A DNA stretch of 64,000 nt from an uncultured Steroidobacter sp. (GCA_937864115.1 CALMII010000027.1:62001-126000), one strand, 5' to 3'; counted from the first letter of the stretch, positions 24,001-32,925 are shown. Program-made: numbers and translations. The notes: generated from the letters alone by a model not told the origin.

Positions 24001-26990
24001 CCGGCGGCATTGCCGGTCACGCCGTCGAAGTTGAGCGCGCTGACGGGCGAGCCGTTGACGGCGAGTTCGACACGCTGGTTCGGCAGATGGCGGATCGCCA
24101 CCGACAGACTCGGGATCGCCGGCAGTTCGTCTTCGAGCGGCGTCACCCAGTCGGTGCCGGGCTGGAGTTGTTCGACGTCGATCTCGCGCGGCTTGTCGCG
24201 CTTCACGGCGAGCGATGTGGGCGCGGCAGCGACCGGCGCCGGATCGAGCTTGCCGAGCGTCGCGACGGCCGGCGAATCCGCTGCTGCGCGATGCATGGAC
24301 AGGCCGCCGGCCGCTTTCACGCGCAGACTTTCGAGCGCAATGTCGATACGGCCGTGCAGCGCGCGCGGCGGATCGGCATCCGTCGTCGCCGAAGCGCCGC
24401 TGCCTTCCACACTCACGCGGACAGGATCGATGTTCAGTTGCGTGCCGAGATATTTCGCGACGGTATCGGCTCGCGCGAGCGACAGCGTCTGCGGATCGGC
24501 ATCAACGACCGGATTGCTGGCCGCCAGCAATGCGGCGTCGCTGTGACCGACCACGTTCAGCCGCAGGTTCGTCACGCCGCGCCATTCGGCGACGATGCGA
24601 TCGAGCTGTTCGCGATCCGCCGACTGGAGCTGCGCAGCGGCGATCTCGGCGCGCGGCGTGAAGCGATACGAAGCCGTCTCGTGCAGCATCTGGCCGCGCA
24701 GCGCGACGTTTTCTACAGCGGCAGTGGCCTGATTCTTCGCCGACGGCGTGTCGAAACGCGCCACGGCCTTTACGGTCAGCGCGCCGCTCGACACCTGAGT
24801 CGGACGGGTGTCGAAGGTCAGCGTCGGCGTCGTGCCTGCCGCAAGCGTGCCGAGCTTGAATACCAGCACGTTGTCCATGACCGTCGGATCGTCGATCGCT
24901 TTCGAATCTAGCTGTGCGCTGCCCGGCACGTAGGTCAGTCCGTCAGACAGCACAGTCATGATCTGCGCATTCGCGACGGCGAGACCGGCGACGCTGAGCG
25001 CTGCCGTGTGCCGCAATGCCTCGTCGGTCGCGCGCGTCTGGAACTGCAGCTTCACCTCACCCTTCGCCGGCTGCTTGCGCTGCACGACGAAGTCGCCGCG
25101 CCACAGCGCGCCGCCGCGCACATCGACGAACTGCGAGTACGCGCTGCCGGCCGCACGCACGCGGCCCGGGCAGGTTGCGGCCAGGTGCGTCGACGGAATC
25201 GTCACGGTATCCATCTGCACCACGTGCGAGCCGGGCGCGACATCGTCGAAGTGATACTTGCCGTCGGCATCCGTCACCGAGTAGCGCCCGTCTTCGAGAT
25301 ACACGCGCACGCCGCCGACGCCGCGCTGCTGTTGGGCGAGCGCCGAGCATTCACCCTCGACGACGCGGCCCATCAGGATGGCGCGTTCGCGGAACAGTTC
25401 TTCGCGCAGCGCGATCGTGGCCTGCGCAATGTTGGAGGTCACGCCGTCTGGCCCGGTGGCCTGCGCACTGTTGACGAGCTGCCGGCCGTGCGCCGCGACC
25501 GTGATTTCGACGACGTAGCGGATCTCCACACGTTGACCGGCGCCAAGCCGTCCATGCGTGAACGTGAGTGTGCGGCCATCCGCCGAGATCGCAGGGTCGG
25601 GCACGGCGGCGCCTTCGATGTGCGTCGAGCCGGCGCGATAGCGCGCGCCCTGCGGCAACCGGTCTACGATCTGCACGTTCGCAATCGCTGCGTTGCCGGA
25701 CGTGTTCTCGGCGACCAGCGAGTACTGCACGAAGTCGCCGACCGCGGCGACCGTGGTGATCGTGCTCTTGCGCAGGAAAAGCTGCGAAGCGCTCGCATCG
25801 ACAGGCACGTCGATGGCGACGGTCGGGCCGGCGCTGACCGTGAATTCGCGACCGAAGGAACCGTCTTCCAGGCGATACGGGCCGCCCGGCGCGTTCGCGA
25901 GTTCGGCGAGGCTCAGAGTACTGGGGAAGGCGTGGCCCGCGGGCGGATCGACTTCGAGGCGATAGCTGCCGATCGCGACCAGCGGAAAGCGGAAGACGCC
26001 CGCCGGCAGCGAGTACACCATGCCGCCGGAGTCGGTGACCTGCTCGCCGGTGACCATTTCGGCGGGATAGCGGCTGGCGCCGTCGTCGCCGAACACCTGC
26101 GCGAGTGAACCGGTAGTCGCATCGATCAGACGTACGCGCGCGCCGTCGATCGGCGTGCCGGTGGTCGAGTCGAACACGAGACCGTAAGGATCGACGAGTG
26201 CGCTCGCATTGCTCGTGTCGTTGGCGTCGACGGGATCGACGTAGATGGAATTGATGGACGCATTGCGCGCGACTTCGAGCACGCAGTTGCCGGCGCTCGC
26301 CCCTGCATTCGTTGTGGCGGCGCGCGTCTGGATGTAGCCGGCGAAAACGCCGGTGTTCGGGCCGGTTTCGGCGAGGCGAAGCACTTCGCTGTCGCCGGCG
26401 GGCGTGGCGACGCGCAACTCGGCGATGTCGATCGCCGTGGCGTCGAGATTCTGGTCGGCATCGGCGAGTTGCAGGAAGGCGGCTTCACCGCCGTGCAGCG
26501 AAGCGGTCGTCGTCAGGGCGACGGGTTGCGACAGATCGATGACGACGCCGGCGGAGGTGAGCGGCGCGGGCAGCGTCGTGACGGAGTTGCCCGAGCGGCA
26601 CTGCGTCGGATACACGGTGCTGCCAGTGTTTGCACCGGTGAGATCGGCGCGCAGGATCGTGAGTGCCGAACGCGTCGGCGCTGCGGCAACCAGCGCACGC
26701 ACCGCATTGCTGGTGATGGTCTGCGGCGTTCCCTGCGAGGTGGCGAACGTCACGCTCGCCACGTTTTCGATCACCGTGCCCGGCGCAGTCTGGGCGAATG
26801 CGGACGTTGCAAGCAGCAGCGCGAAGCATGCGACGAGCAAGCGAAGCGAGGAAAGACCCCCACCCTGCCCTCCCCCGCAAGCGGAGGAGGGGAAGAGAAA
26901 GAAGCTGCCCATAGACACGCCGAAGGCGGGACGGCTATTCACCGTCCCGCCCGCGTCGTGTCCCGGAGCTTCGTATGACTGGCCGTGCAT
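21054..26990 (-). CDS. Giant DUF11/OmpA-like/beta-barrel outer-membrane protein
   Basis: 1978 codons from the first possible start. A signal peptide (LRLLVACFALLLATSAFAQ, about 48-66) opens the real protein; the true start is probably ATG 26911 or later, since residues just before are coded by a family D repeat. The order of parts is: DUF11-like stretch; carboxypeptidase-regulatory-like fold (about 265-360); DUF11 (400-497); CNA-B-like fold (530-640); second DUF11 (680-730); OmpA-like domain (770-890, LNVVGHSD); Ig-like segments; and a C-terminal barrel-like region of about 700 residues rich in YxxF strands. It is last in a four-gene operon of DUF11 proteins. Probably the outer-membrane anchor of a surface assembly (inference). 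Confidence 0.75.
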   Translation of the reverse strand: MHGQSYEAPGHDAGGTVNSRPAFGVSMGSFFLFPSSACGGGQGGGLSSLRLLVACFALLLATSAFAQTAPGTVIENVASVTFATSQGTPQTITSNAVRALVAAAPTRSALTILRADLTGANTGSTVYPTQCRSGNSVTTLPAPLTSAGVVIDLSQPVALTTTASLHGGEAAFLQLADADQNLDATAIDIAELRVATPAGDSEVLRLAETGPNTGVFAGYIQTRAATTNAGASAGNCVLEVARNASINSIYVDPVDANDTSNASALVDPYGLVFDSTTGTPIDGARVRLIDATTGSLAQVFGDDGASRYPAEMVTGEQVTDSGGMVYSLPAGVFRFPLVAIGSYRLEVDPPAGHAFPSTLSLAELANAPGGPYRLEDGSFGREFTVSAGPTVAIDVPVDASASQLFLRKSTITTVAAVGDFVQYSLVAENTSGNAAIANVQIVDRLPQGARYRAGSTHIEGAAVPDPAISADGRTLTFTHGRLGAGQRVEIRYVVEITVAAHGRQLVNSAQATGPDGVTSNIAQATIALREELFRERAILMGRVVEGECSALAQQQRGVGGVRVYLEDGRYSVTDADGKYHFDDVAPGSHVVQMDTVTIPSTHLAATCPGRVRAAGSAYSQFVDVRGGALWRGDFVVQRKQPAKGEVKLQFQTRATDEALRHTAALSVAGLAVANAQIMTVLSDGLTYVPGSAQLDSKAIDDPTVMDNVLVFKLGTLAAGTTPTLTFDTRPTQVSSGALTVKAVARFDTPSAKNQATAAVENVALRGQMLHETASYRFTPRAEIAAAQLQSADREQLDRIVAEWRGVTNLRLNVVGHSDAALLAASNPVVDADPQTLSLARADTVAKYLGTQLNIDPVRVSVEGSGASATTDADPPRALHGRIDIALESLRVKAAGGLSMHRAAADSPAVATLGKLDPAPVAAAPTSLAVKRDKPREIDVEQLQPGTDWVTPLEDELPAIPSLSVAIRHLPNQRVELAVNGSPVSALNFDGVTGNAAGTVALSRWRAVALRNGENELSARVFDENDRAVAEFQRSIHYAGGAVRAEVDRTASTLIADGTTHPVIALRMVDAYGQPARPGTLGGWSVGEPYRSWWEVQSRNENKLIDVRTSSPTFSVDADGIARLELEPTAQAGTAIVRLRLNDRQEQEIRVWLEPRARDWILVGIAEGTSAYNRISQNMQSAADAGLEEGYSTAERVAFFAKGAIKGDTLLTIAYDSARDHEAEKDRLLGTVDPNRFYTLYGDATEQRFEAATTEKLYLKIERRQFAALFGGFTTGMTVTELSRYNRTFNGLKAEYAGERFGYTAFAAESEQGYVKDELAGDGTSGLYRLSRRPLIVNSDKLRIEVRDRFHSEVVLESRELTPFIDYSIDYLNGTLFFKQPVPSRDSNFNPVYIVAEYEVLSGGESEITAGGRGSVKFAGDRVELGATYLQEGATAGDSRLAGTDLRWQIAASTELKAEVARSESDDPARASQATAYLTQLEHVTETLDARAYLREQEAGFGLGQQMVSEEGTRKFGVDARYHFTERFALEGETYRQEMLESGAQRDYVSAEVRRESDDYTVGVGARHVADTGLTDGERQSQQAFVNGSLDLFKDLVTLRAAQDLPLGGRNSSIDFPARSLIGIDWHWRASTTFFAEYEHADGDDFDADMTRVGVRTSPWERAQIQSSMSQQTTEYGPRVFANFGLMQGWKASERWDLDFGVDQSRTVRGGAVSPFNPNASMASGSMNGDYLAAFVGATFRGEFWTFASRAENRHSDQEDRCVFTGGFYREPIAGHAFAMTTTWFDSQFAAGSDTTAAATQLAWAYRPATSAWIVLDRLDLKHESSSDTFGEFESARIVNNLNANWQMNPWTQVGLQLGARYVRSTFDDERYSGLSNLVGLDMRRDLTDRVDVGLHGTMLNSLQSGVSETSVGVDLGYALAKNVWISIGYNFTGFRDDDFEASRYTAQGPFIKFRMKADQDTFKDLSLDALRPGRRSAE
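26856..26895. repeat. Family D repeat, copy 2, inside a coding frame
   Basis: ACCCCCACCCTGCCCTCCCC, then CGCaaGCG and GAGGAGGGGAAG. On the minus strand it encodes a SSACGGGQGGG-like stretch just before the hydrophobic core of the giant protein's signal peptide. Confidence 0.75.
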
Positions 26991-27053
26991 CAGCTCACGT
27001 TCCGTGAGTGCGCTGCACGGCGCTTGGCGTTACGCATGCGGCGATAACTGTCC

Positions 27054-28139
27054 TTAGTTGATCGTCACGCGGAAACGCACGGTCGCGGTCTGACCTGCCG
27101 GAATGTTCGGCCGGCTCGACCCCGCGATGGTCAGCGTGCCGCCGCTCACCGAGCAGCCGTCGCCGTCCGCCGCAGCCGTGCAGGTCGTGGTCGACCCGCC
27201 CGACACCGCGATCTGGATGTCGCTGCCGCTGTAGGCGCCGGTCGCGATCGTGGTGCTGGCATCGAGCGCATCGCTCACGCCCACGTCCTGTGCCGGCACG
27301 GCGCCGGTGTTGGCGATCGTGATGGCGTACTCGACGACGGCGCCCGGAATGGCTTTCGGGTTGGTCGTGTTGTTGAACGGATCGCTGATGACCGTGGCGG
27401 CCTTGGTCACGCCGAGCGTCGCCGACGATACCGTATAGACGTTGGTCGTCGTTTCCGTGCCGTCGCGGCCCGCATCGCCGAACACCGTATCGATGCCGGC
27501 GGTATCGGCGCCGGCGGTCTGCACGATGTCCGAACCCACCGCGCCGACATTCAGCGACGTCGGTTCGATCGAGACAGCCTGCAGGTTGATGGTCGCCGAC
27601 TGCGTGTTGGTCGCGCTCACGGGAATGTCGCCCAGCACGAACACGGTCGTGCTCTGGTCGGCAGCCAGCGTCGCCACGGTGGTTGCCGTGTCGGTGCTGC
27701 TGTCGTACGTGCCCGGTGTGAACGACGCGATCGGCTGACCGGCCGCAGAGTCGACGCGCACGATGAGGTTGGCCAGGTCGAACGCGTCCGCCGCCGCATT
27801 GGTCGGCACGAAGCGGAAGCCGATCGGGCGGTTGGAGGTGTTGGTGATGCGGAACGTGCGGACGACAGCCGGTGCGCCCGGAACCGTGGCCGCGAGTTCG
27901 GTCGGCGAGGGGCTGACCGCCACCACCGACAGAAAGATGCGGCGGTCCACGACGAACGTGGCCGTCGTGCTGTTGATGGGCGTCTGTGCGACGCCGCCCA
28001 CGCTGTAGTTGACCGACGCGGTATTGCTGATCGAGGTACCGGCGGTCGTGCCTTCCGCGTACGCGCTCTGCAGCGCGGCCGCGGGCGACAACATCAACAG
28101 CGCGAGGCTTGCCTGCTTGAGGTGCCTTGCAATCGACAT
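27054..28139 (-). CDS. Secreted DUF11-domain protein
   Basis: A 361-residue exported protein. ATG 28139 has AGGAG eight bases before it, so it is preferred to the ATG at 28160. The signal peptide ends near LQSAYA. The mature part starts GTTAGTSISNTASVNYSVGG, a motif shared with its operon neighbours. The second half holds a DUF11 domain with DPFNNTTNPKAIPGAVVEYA and TIANTGAVPAQDVGVSDAL. DUF11 domains are Ig-like and can form intramolecular isopeptide bonds; they build cell-surface stalks. No anchor is visible, so it may polymerise or attach to the barrel protein downstream. Confidence 0.82.
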   Translation of the reverse strand: MSIARHLKQASLALLMLSPAAALQSAYAEGTTAGTSISNTASVNYSVGGVAQTPINSTTATFVVDRRIFLSVVAVSPSPTELAATVPGAPAVVRTFRITNTSNRPIGFRFVPTNAAADAFDLANLIVRVDSAAGQPIASFTPGTYDSSTDTATTVATLAADQSTTVFVLGDIPVSATNTQSATINLQAVSIEPTSLNVGAVGSDIVQTAGADTAGIDTVFGDAGRDGTETTTNVYTVSSATLGVTKAATVISDPFNNTTNPKAIPGAVVEYAITIANTGAVPAQDVGVSDALDASTTIATGAYSGSDIQIAVSGGSTTTCTAAADGDGCSVSGGTLTIAGSSRPNIPAGQTATVRFRVTIN

Positions 28140-28186
28140 TACGAATCTCCTGTGTGACACGAAAGAAAATCAGAAACGTGAAGCGG

Positions 28187-28672
28187 TCAGTCGACGATGG
28201 CGCGATAGCGCACGAACGCAGTGGCGCCGGGCGTGAACGCCGTGCCGTAGCTCCAGCGGATGTGACGGATCTCTTCGGGACGCGCGCTGCGCGTACCCGC
28301 GGCATCACTCACGCTGAGCGCGTTCGCCGCCTGGAAATCCTTGCCATCGAGCGAATAAGTGATCTGGGTGCCGATGCCCATCGCGGTGTTGGCCACGAGC
28401 GTCATGTGTTCCGGTACCGGATTGGCGATGACGACGTGCTCCGCAGGCTTGCTGCAGAGGTTCTTCGCGGTGACGGTCCATACGACTTCATCGCCCGGCA
28501 GCGCCTTGACCACCGGCACGAGCCGCGTCGCCTGCTGGCCCTGCTCGTTGGTGTAGGTCTGCTCGGCTTCCGCCGTGGTCGTCAGCTCGATGCAGTTTTC
28601 CGCTGCAGCGCCGAGCGAAACGAACGCTGCCATCGCAGCGACGAATCCCCGGTTACGAAACGCAATCGTCAT
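28187..28672 (-). CDS. Small secreted DUF11-type protein
   Basis: A 161-residue exported protein (signal peptide to about residue 23, LGAAAEN). The mature part is one Ig-like DUF11 unit: VVKALPGDEVVWTVTAKNLCSKPAEHVVI, NPVPEHMTLVANTAMG, ITYSLDGKDFQ and IRHIRWSYGTAFTPG. The two Cys residues may pair. It sits between two larger DUF11 genes with gaps of 47 and 15 bp, so it is clearly part of one operon. Confidence 0.75.
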   Translation of the reverse strand: MTIAFRNRGFVAAMAAFVSLGAAAENCIELTTTAEAEQTYTNEQGQQATRLVPVVKALPGDEVVWTVTAKNLCSKPAEHVVIANPVPEHMTLVANTAMGIGTQITYSLDGKDFQAANALSVSDAAGTRSARPEEIRHIRWSYGTAFTPGATAFVRYRAIVD

Positions 28673-28687
28673 GGCCCTTCTCCTTCG

Positions 28688-29665
28688 TCAATTGATCGTG
28701 ACGGCGAACTCGAGGGTCTGCGGCGCGCTGGCCGCAGTGAGATCGCCCAGTTGAATGCGCACTTGCGGCGCGGCGGTGGCAACGAGTTCGCCGGCATCGC
28801 CGTCGGCGTCATCGGAAAGCGGAGTGCCGTTCAGGCGCAGCGTGCCGGCGACGTAAGTGGTGTTGGCCGGGATCGCATCGCTGAACACGGCGCCTGCAGC
28901 GAGGCCCGAACCGGTCGTCGTGACGACGACCTGGTAGTTGATGCGCGCGCCGGGCACGACACGCGCGCCGCCGAACGGATCGACGACGACTTGCGACTTC
29001 ACCGCGGCGAGCTGCAGGCCGGCGACGATGTACTCGCCCACCTGCGCGGCGCTGCCGCCGCTGGTGCCGGCCAGCGCATCGAGTCCGCCGTCGCCTTGAC
29101 CCGCGAACAGCGTGCCGGGCGCGCCGGCGCCGGTGCGCGACGTCGCCGTCAACTGGCTGCGGCCGCGCTGGCCGTCGGCGGCGCTCGCCGGAATGTCGTT
29201 GACGAGAATGACGCGCACGCTCGCATCGGCGGCGAGCACCGGATCGTTGCTGCCCGGAACGTAGATGGTGTCGGCTGCCGACAGGTCGTTGCTGTTGTCG
29301 GTGTCGAACCAGAGCGGGTTGGTCGCCAGCACCGGATCGAACTGATCGCCGGTGAGGCCGGCGCTCAGCGCCGCGAGATGAAACGCCTCGGTGCCGTTGC
29401 CGGTGTTGGTGACGGTGAAGACGAGTTCCTGCTGGGTATCGCCCGGCGCAACGGAAGCGTTGCCGGCGACGGTGACGACGGCGTCGAGAATCTCGACGAC
29501 CGTCACCGTCACGGTGTTGGACGTCGCCGTCTGCGACGTGCCGCCGAAGCTGTAACTGACCTGCGCGGCACTCTGGATGTTCGTGCCCGCAGCGGTGCCC
29601 GCGGCCTGGACCGCGGACGCGGCGCAGAGCGCGAGCAGCAGCATGAATAGAGCGATGCGAACCAA
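28688..29665 (-). CDS. Secreted DUF11-type protein, first gene of operon
   Basis: A 325-residue exported protein. The listed start is a TTG (29665) after GGGAGACGGGG; an ATG at 29644 is the alternative. The signal peptide is ALFMLLLALCAASAVQAAG. The mature start GTAAGTNIQSAAQVSYSFGG parallels the N-terminus of the third gene, so the two are paralogues. The C-terminal half has a DUF11 unit (VVDPFGGARVVPGARINYQV). It leads a leftward operon of four exported proteins. Confidence 0.78.
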   Translation of the reverse strand: MVRIALFMLLLALCAASAVQAAGTAAGTNIQSAAQVSYSFGGTSQTATSNTVTVTVVEILDAVVTVAGNASVAPGDTQQELVFTVTNTGNGTEAFHLAALSAGLTGDQFDPVLATNPLWFDTDNSNDLSAADTIYVPGSNDPVLAADASVRVILVNDIPASAADGQRGRSQLTATSRTGAGAPGTLFAGQGDGGLDALAGTSGGSAAQVGEYIVAGLQLAAVKSQVVVDPFGGARVVPGARINYQVVVTTTGSGLAAGAVFSDAIPANTTYVAGTLRLNGTPLSDDADGDAGELVATAAPQVRIQLGDLTAASAPQTLEFAVTIN

Positions 29666-30175
29666 ACCCCGTCTCCCGCACAGTGGCGGAACCGGCCGCG
29701 CGGCGGGGAGGTGTGTTCACTCATTCAGGATTGAATGCGCTTGCTCCTTACCCCGTACTGTCGTCAGGCCGATTCCCTATGGCGGCGCATTCTTGTTAAG
29801 GCAGAAACGACGATTGTGAATGTGTTCGCACTTCGTTCCGGGACGCTAAAGATTCGCGATGAAGTGCCGATAGCATCGCGTTTTCCGGCAGGGCCGCGAG
29901 CCCGCCGCCGACCGCCCTCACACGATTGCGAGAACTGCGTCGCAACGACGATGTCGACCACGCACGCCGGCGCGCGTGACGCATGCACGAAAGGACATAA
30001 CTGCGACGTTTTTCCGGCGTCGTCGCGCGAATGACGCCGTTGCAGACGCAAGCGAGAACGGCATCGCGGTTCATACGCGCAGCCGACATAAGCGCGTCAA
30101 TTTGTGATCGGTTCGCGGCGGGCTGCGGGTTTCCCTGAACTACGCTGCGGCGATTCTTTCTGCGGTAGGTCGGCC
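29666..30175. other. Divergent control region between DUF11 operon and beta-helix gene
   Basis: A 510-bp gap, the longest in the window. It contains a sigma-28-like promoter facing right (29847-29873). The rest is of ordinary base composition with one weak inverted repeat (GACGTTTTTCCGGCGTC near 30007). No riboswitch pattern was recognised. The several short open frames here lack ribosome sites or family likeness. Confidence 0.5.
29847..29873 (+). promoter_or_regulatory. Sigma-28 (FliA)-like promoter
   Basis: TAAAGATT, 11 bases, GCCGATAG. The FliA consensus is TAAAGTTT-N11-GCCGATAA, so 14 of 16 positions match with exact spacing. It points toward the beta-helix DUF11 gene about 300 bp downstream. 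Confidence 0.5.
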
Positions 30176-32692
30176 GTGCCCGCCAGGTTCGCCAAGCATT
30201 TCTGTCTGCTCACGCTGGTCCTCGCCGCCGCGCTGTTCGCCGGGCGTTCGTACGCGGCCACGATCACGGGGACGGTGTTCGAAGATGTGAGCTATGGCGG
30301 CAGCGCAGGACGGTCGCGAACCGCGTCTGGGGGTGTGGGCATATCGGGTGTGCGGATCGAGGTCTACAACGGCAACAACTACGTAACTGCATTCAACACC
30401 GGTACGAACGGAACGTTTTCGTACACCTACAGCGGGAATGATCCGCGGACGCTGCGTGTCGTGAGTGGGACGGTGCGTTCTTCCCGTGGGACGTGCACGA
30501 ACTGTGTGCCCGTACAGACCTTTCGCACGACCGGCGCCACCAACAGCAACACGGTCACATCGGTCACCAATCGAGTCGGCGGAGAGAATCCGGCACTCAA
30601 TGACGCACCCAGCAATACGTCGGGAGCCACGTTGCCTACCTTGACGACCACCACACAAAGACCGCAATCGATTACTACGATCGATCCAGGCAATAGCGGC
30701 AACCCCACCGTCAGTAACGTCGACTTCGGCTTCAACTTCAGCACCATCGTCAACACGCGCGACGCAGCCACCTGTACGCCGGGCGGATCAGACAACAGCT
30801 ACTTCCCCTGCCAGGGCACGCTGCGCCAGTTCCTCATCAACGCACAGGCGCTGGGCACGCCGGCTTCCCAGAACGGCTCGCGCCAGCTCGGCGGCGTGAC
30901 GAGTTCCCTGCCCTCGGGCTACGAAACCAGCATTTTCATGATTCCCCTGTCATCGGGCGCCGTATCGATCACGCTGGCGACCGCGCTGCCGGCCCTCACG
31001 CGCGACAACCTGCGTCTCGATGCGACGACGCAGACGGTGGGCATCGGCAACACGAACAGCGGCAGTTCGGGCACCGGCGGTTCGGTCGGTGCACTCGTCA
31101 CCGCGTTTCCGCAGTTCAGCCGGCCGGAGATCCAGATCGCCGATGCCGTTTTCAGTTTCACTGGCGCCAACCAGGCCATCCACGGCTTCGCGTTGCCGCG
31201 CGGTTCGATCACGATGTCCGGCATCAACGCCGTGGTGCGCGACAACTTCGTCGGCGTGAACGCCAGCGGCAATGCCGATTCCGGCGGCAACATGGCCATC
31301 GTGTTCTCAGGCACGAATGCGGAGATCCGCAGCAACTACGCGTCTGCGAACAATTCGGTGATCCGCGGCAACGACCCCGGCGCCGGCGCCAGGATCAGTT
31401 TCAACGAAGTGATCCGGTCGTCCTCGACCCCCACCGACACCTTCGACGGTATCCTGCTGATCGGCAGCGCCACCGGCGCGCGCATCGAGAATAACCTGAC
31501 CCGCAATCAGGCCGGCGCCGGCATCGAACTCGGCTTCGGCGGCGGCTCGATGAACGGCGTCGTGATCACGAACAACACGGTCCGCCAGAACGGCTTCTCG
31601 GGTGCCGGAGCAATGCCGAACGCCACGCCAAGCAACGAGCCGGTCGGCATCGCCGCATGGAGCTACACCGGCAGCGGCAACGAAATCTCGTTCAATGTGA
31701 TCGAGAACAATGCCGGTCCGGGTGTGATGCTGAGTGCTGCGTCGGGCACGCGCCTTTCGCAGAACCGTTTCAGCAACAATGGCGGCCTGAGCATCGATCT
31801 GTATCCGACGTCGGTCGATCCGAACGGCATGGGAACGGCGAACGGCCCGACGCTCAACGACAACGGCGACGCCGACTCGGGTGCGAACGGGTTGCTGAAC
31901 TTTCCCGTCATCACGGCGGCGACCATCGCCAACGGCGAGTTCTCGGTCGCCGGCTTTGCGCGCCCGGGCAGCGCCATCGAGCTGTATGTCGCGCAGCCGG
32001 ATCCGACGGGATTCGGCGAGGGCCTGACGTATCTCGGCACATTCACCGAGGGCATCGGCGATCTCGATGCCACGACCGGCACTTACTCGGGAACCATCAA
32101 TGGGCGGAATCAGGGGACCGACACCACGAACCGCTTCCTGTTCCGCGGCAGCGTGCCGGGCGGTGTGTCGGCGGGGGTCGTGCTCACCAGCACGGCGACG
32201 CTCGGCGGCGAAACTTCCGAATTCGGCGGCAACGTCACCGTCACCGGCGGACCCAACCTGATCCACAGCAAGTCCGTGCGCGTCGAATCCGATCCGTTCA
32301 ACAACACCAGCAATCCGAAGAGCATTCCCGGTTCGATCCAGGTGTACACGATTCGCATTGCGAATCAGGCGGGCGGCACCGTCGACAACAATTCGATCGA
32401 GATCGTCGATTCGATTCCGGCCAACACCGTGATGTGCGGGCTCGGCAGCAGCGTGGTGACGTTCCAGAACGGCACGCCGTCGTCGGGGCTGACGTTCAAT
32501 GCGGCGGGCAATGTGTCGTATTCATCGACGGCCGGCACGCCGCCGGTGTGGGGCTACACGCCGGCGCCGGATGCGAGCGGCTGCGACGCGGCCATTCGCC
32601 ATATCCGCATTCGTCCGCAGGGCACGATGGCGGGCAGCGGCGGTTCGGGAAATCCTTACTTCGAGGTGTCGTTCCGGGTGAAGGTGCTGTAG
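30176..32692 (+). CDS. Beta-helix / CSLREA-like surface protein with C-terminal DUF11 domain
   Basis: About 838 residues from GTG 30176 (the frame is open to 30104). The signal peptide is HFCLLTLVLAAALFAGRSYA. An N-terminal SdrD-B-like fold (TITGTVFEDVSYGG) is followed by a CSLREA-like segment (CQGTLRQFLINAQALG) and a right-handed parallel beta-helix with runs of short G/N-rich coils (about 300-520). The C-terminus is a DUF11 domain (SDPFNNTSNPKSIPGSIQVY) nearly identical in motif to the operon across the gap. Its stop codon TAG lies inside a family A repeat. Probably exported and surface-exposed. Confidence 0.78.
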   Translation: MPARFAKHFCLLTLVLAAALFAGRSYAATITGTVFEDVSYGGSAGRSRTASGGVGISGVRIEVYNGNNYVTAFNTGTNGTFSYTYSGNDPRTLRVVSGTVRSSRGTCTNCVPVQTFRTTGATNSNTVTSVTNRVGGENPALNDAPSNTSGATLPTLTTTTQRPQSITTIDPGNSGNPTVSNVDFGFNFSTIVNTRDAATCTPGGSDNSYFPCQGTLRQFLINAQALGTPASQNGSRQLGGVTSSLPSGYETSIFMIPLSSGAVSITLATALPALTRDNLRLDATTQTVGIGNTNSGSSGTGGSVGALVTAFPQFSRPEIQIADAVFSFTGANQAIHGFALPRGSITMSGINAVVRDNFVGVNASGNADSGGNMAIVFSGTNAEIRSNYASANNSVIRGNDPGAGARISFNEVIRSSSTPTDTFDGILLIGSATGARIENNLTRNQAGAGIELGFGGGSMNGVVITNNTVRQNGFSGAGAMPNATPSNEPVGIAAWSYTGSGNEISFNVIENNAGPGVMLSAASGTRLSQNRFSNNGGLSIDLYPTSVDPNGMGTANGPTLNDNGDADSGANGLLNFPVITAATIANGEFSVAGFARPGSAIELYVAQPDPTGFGEGLTYLGTFTEGIGDLDATTGTYSGTINGRNQGTDTTNRFLFRGSVPGGVSAGVVLTSTATLGGETSEFGGNVTVTGGPNLIHSKSVRVESDPFNNTSNPKSIPGSIQVYTIRIANQAGGTVDNNSIEIVDSIPANTVMCGLGSSVVTFQNGTPSSGLTFNAAGNVSYSSTAGTPPVWGYTPAPDASGCDAAIRHIRIRPQGTMAGSGGSGNPYFEVSFRVKVL

Positions 32693-32805
32693 GTCAGGCT
32701 TCGGCCTGCTGAAGAGTCTTCTGTAGGTCAGGCTTCAGCCTGACTCCGAAACCGCAGAGTCAGGCTGTGACCGAAGGGAATCCCGCGGGAAAGCCTGACC
32801 TACAG
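32688..32805. repeat. Family A elements, copy 5 (with variant A' arm)
   Basis: Three palindromes: GTCAGGCTTCGGCCTG (diverged), GTCAGGCTTCAGCCTGAC, and a GTCAGGC...GCCTGAC pair whose loop is TGTGACCGAAGGGAATCCCG followed by CGGGAAA. That loop is the complement of the one in copy 4. The first CTGTAG supplies the stop codon of the beta-helix gene. Confidence 0.85.
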
Positions 32806-32925
32806 GAAGAATCAGGAAGCGCCCGCGCCTTCTCCTGTCGCGCCATTGGGTATAGGCTTGCCCTTCCGATTCAGATGCGATGTCAACGAACATCGCACGG
32901 TCGTCGCGAGGGGGCTCGAAGCACG

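Noticed and set aside
29735..30034. 99-codon frame upstream of the beta-helix gene
   Set aside because: No ribosome site and no hydrophobic or domain pattern; it spans the putative promoter.
29666..30175. Possible c-di-GMP (GEMM) or other riboswitch
   Set aside because: None of the conserved GEMM core bases were found on either strand.
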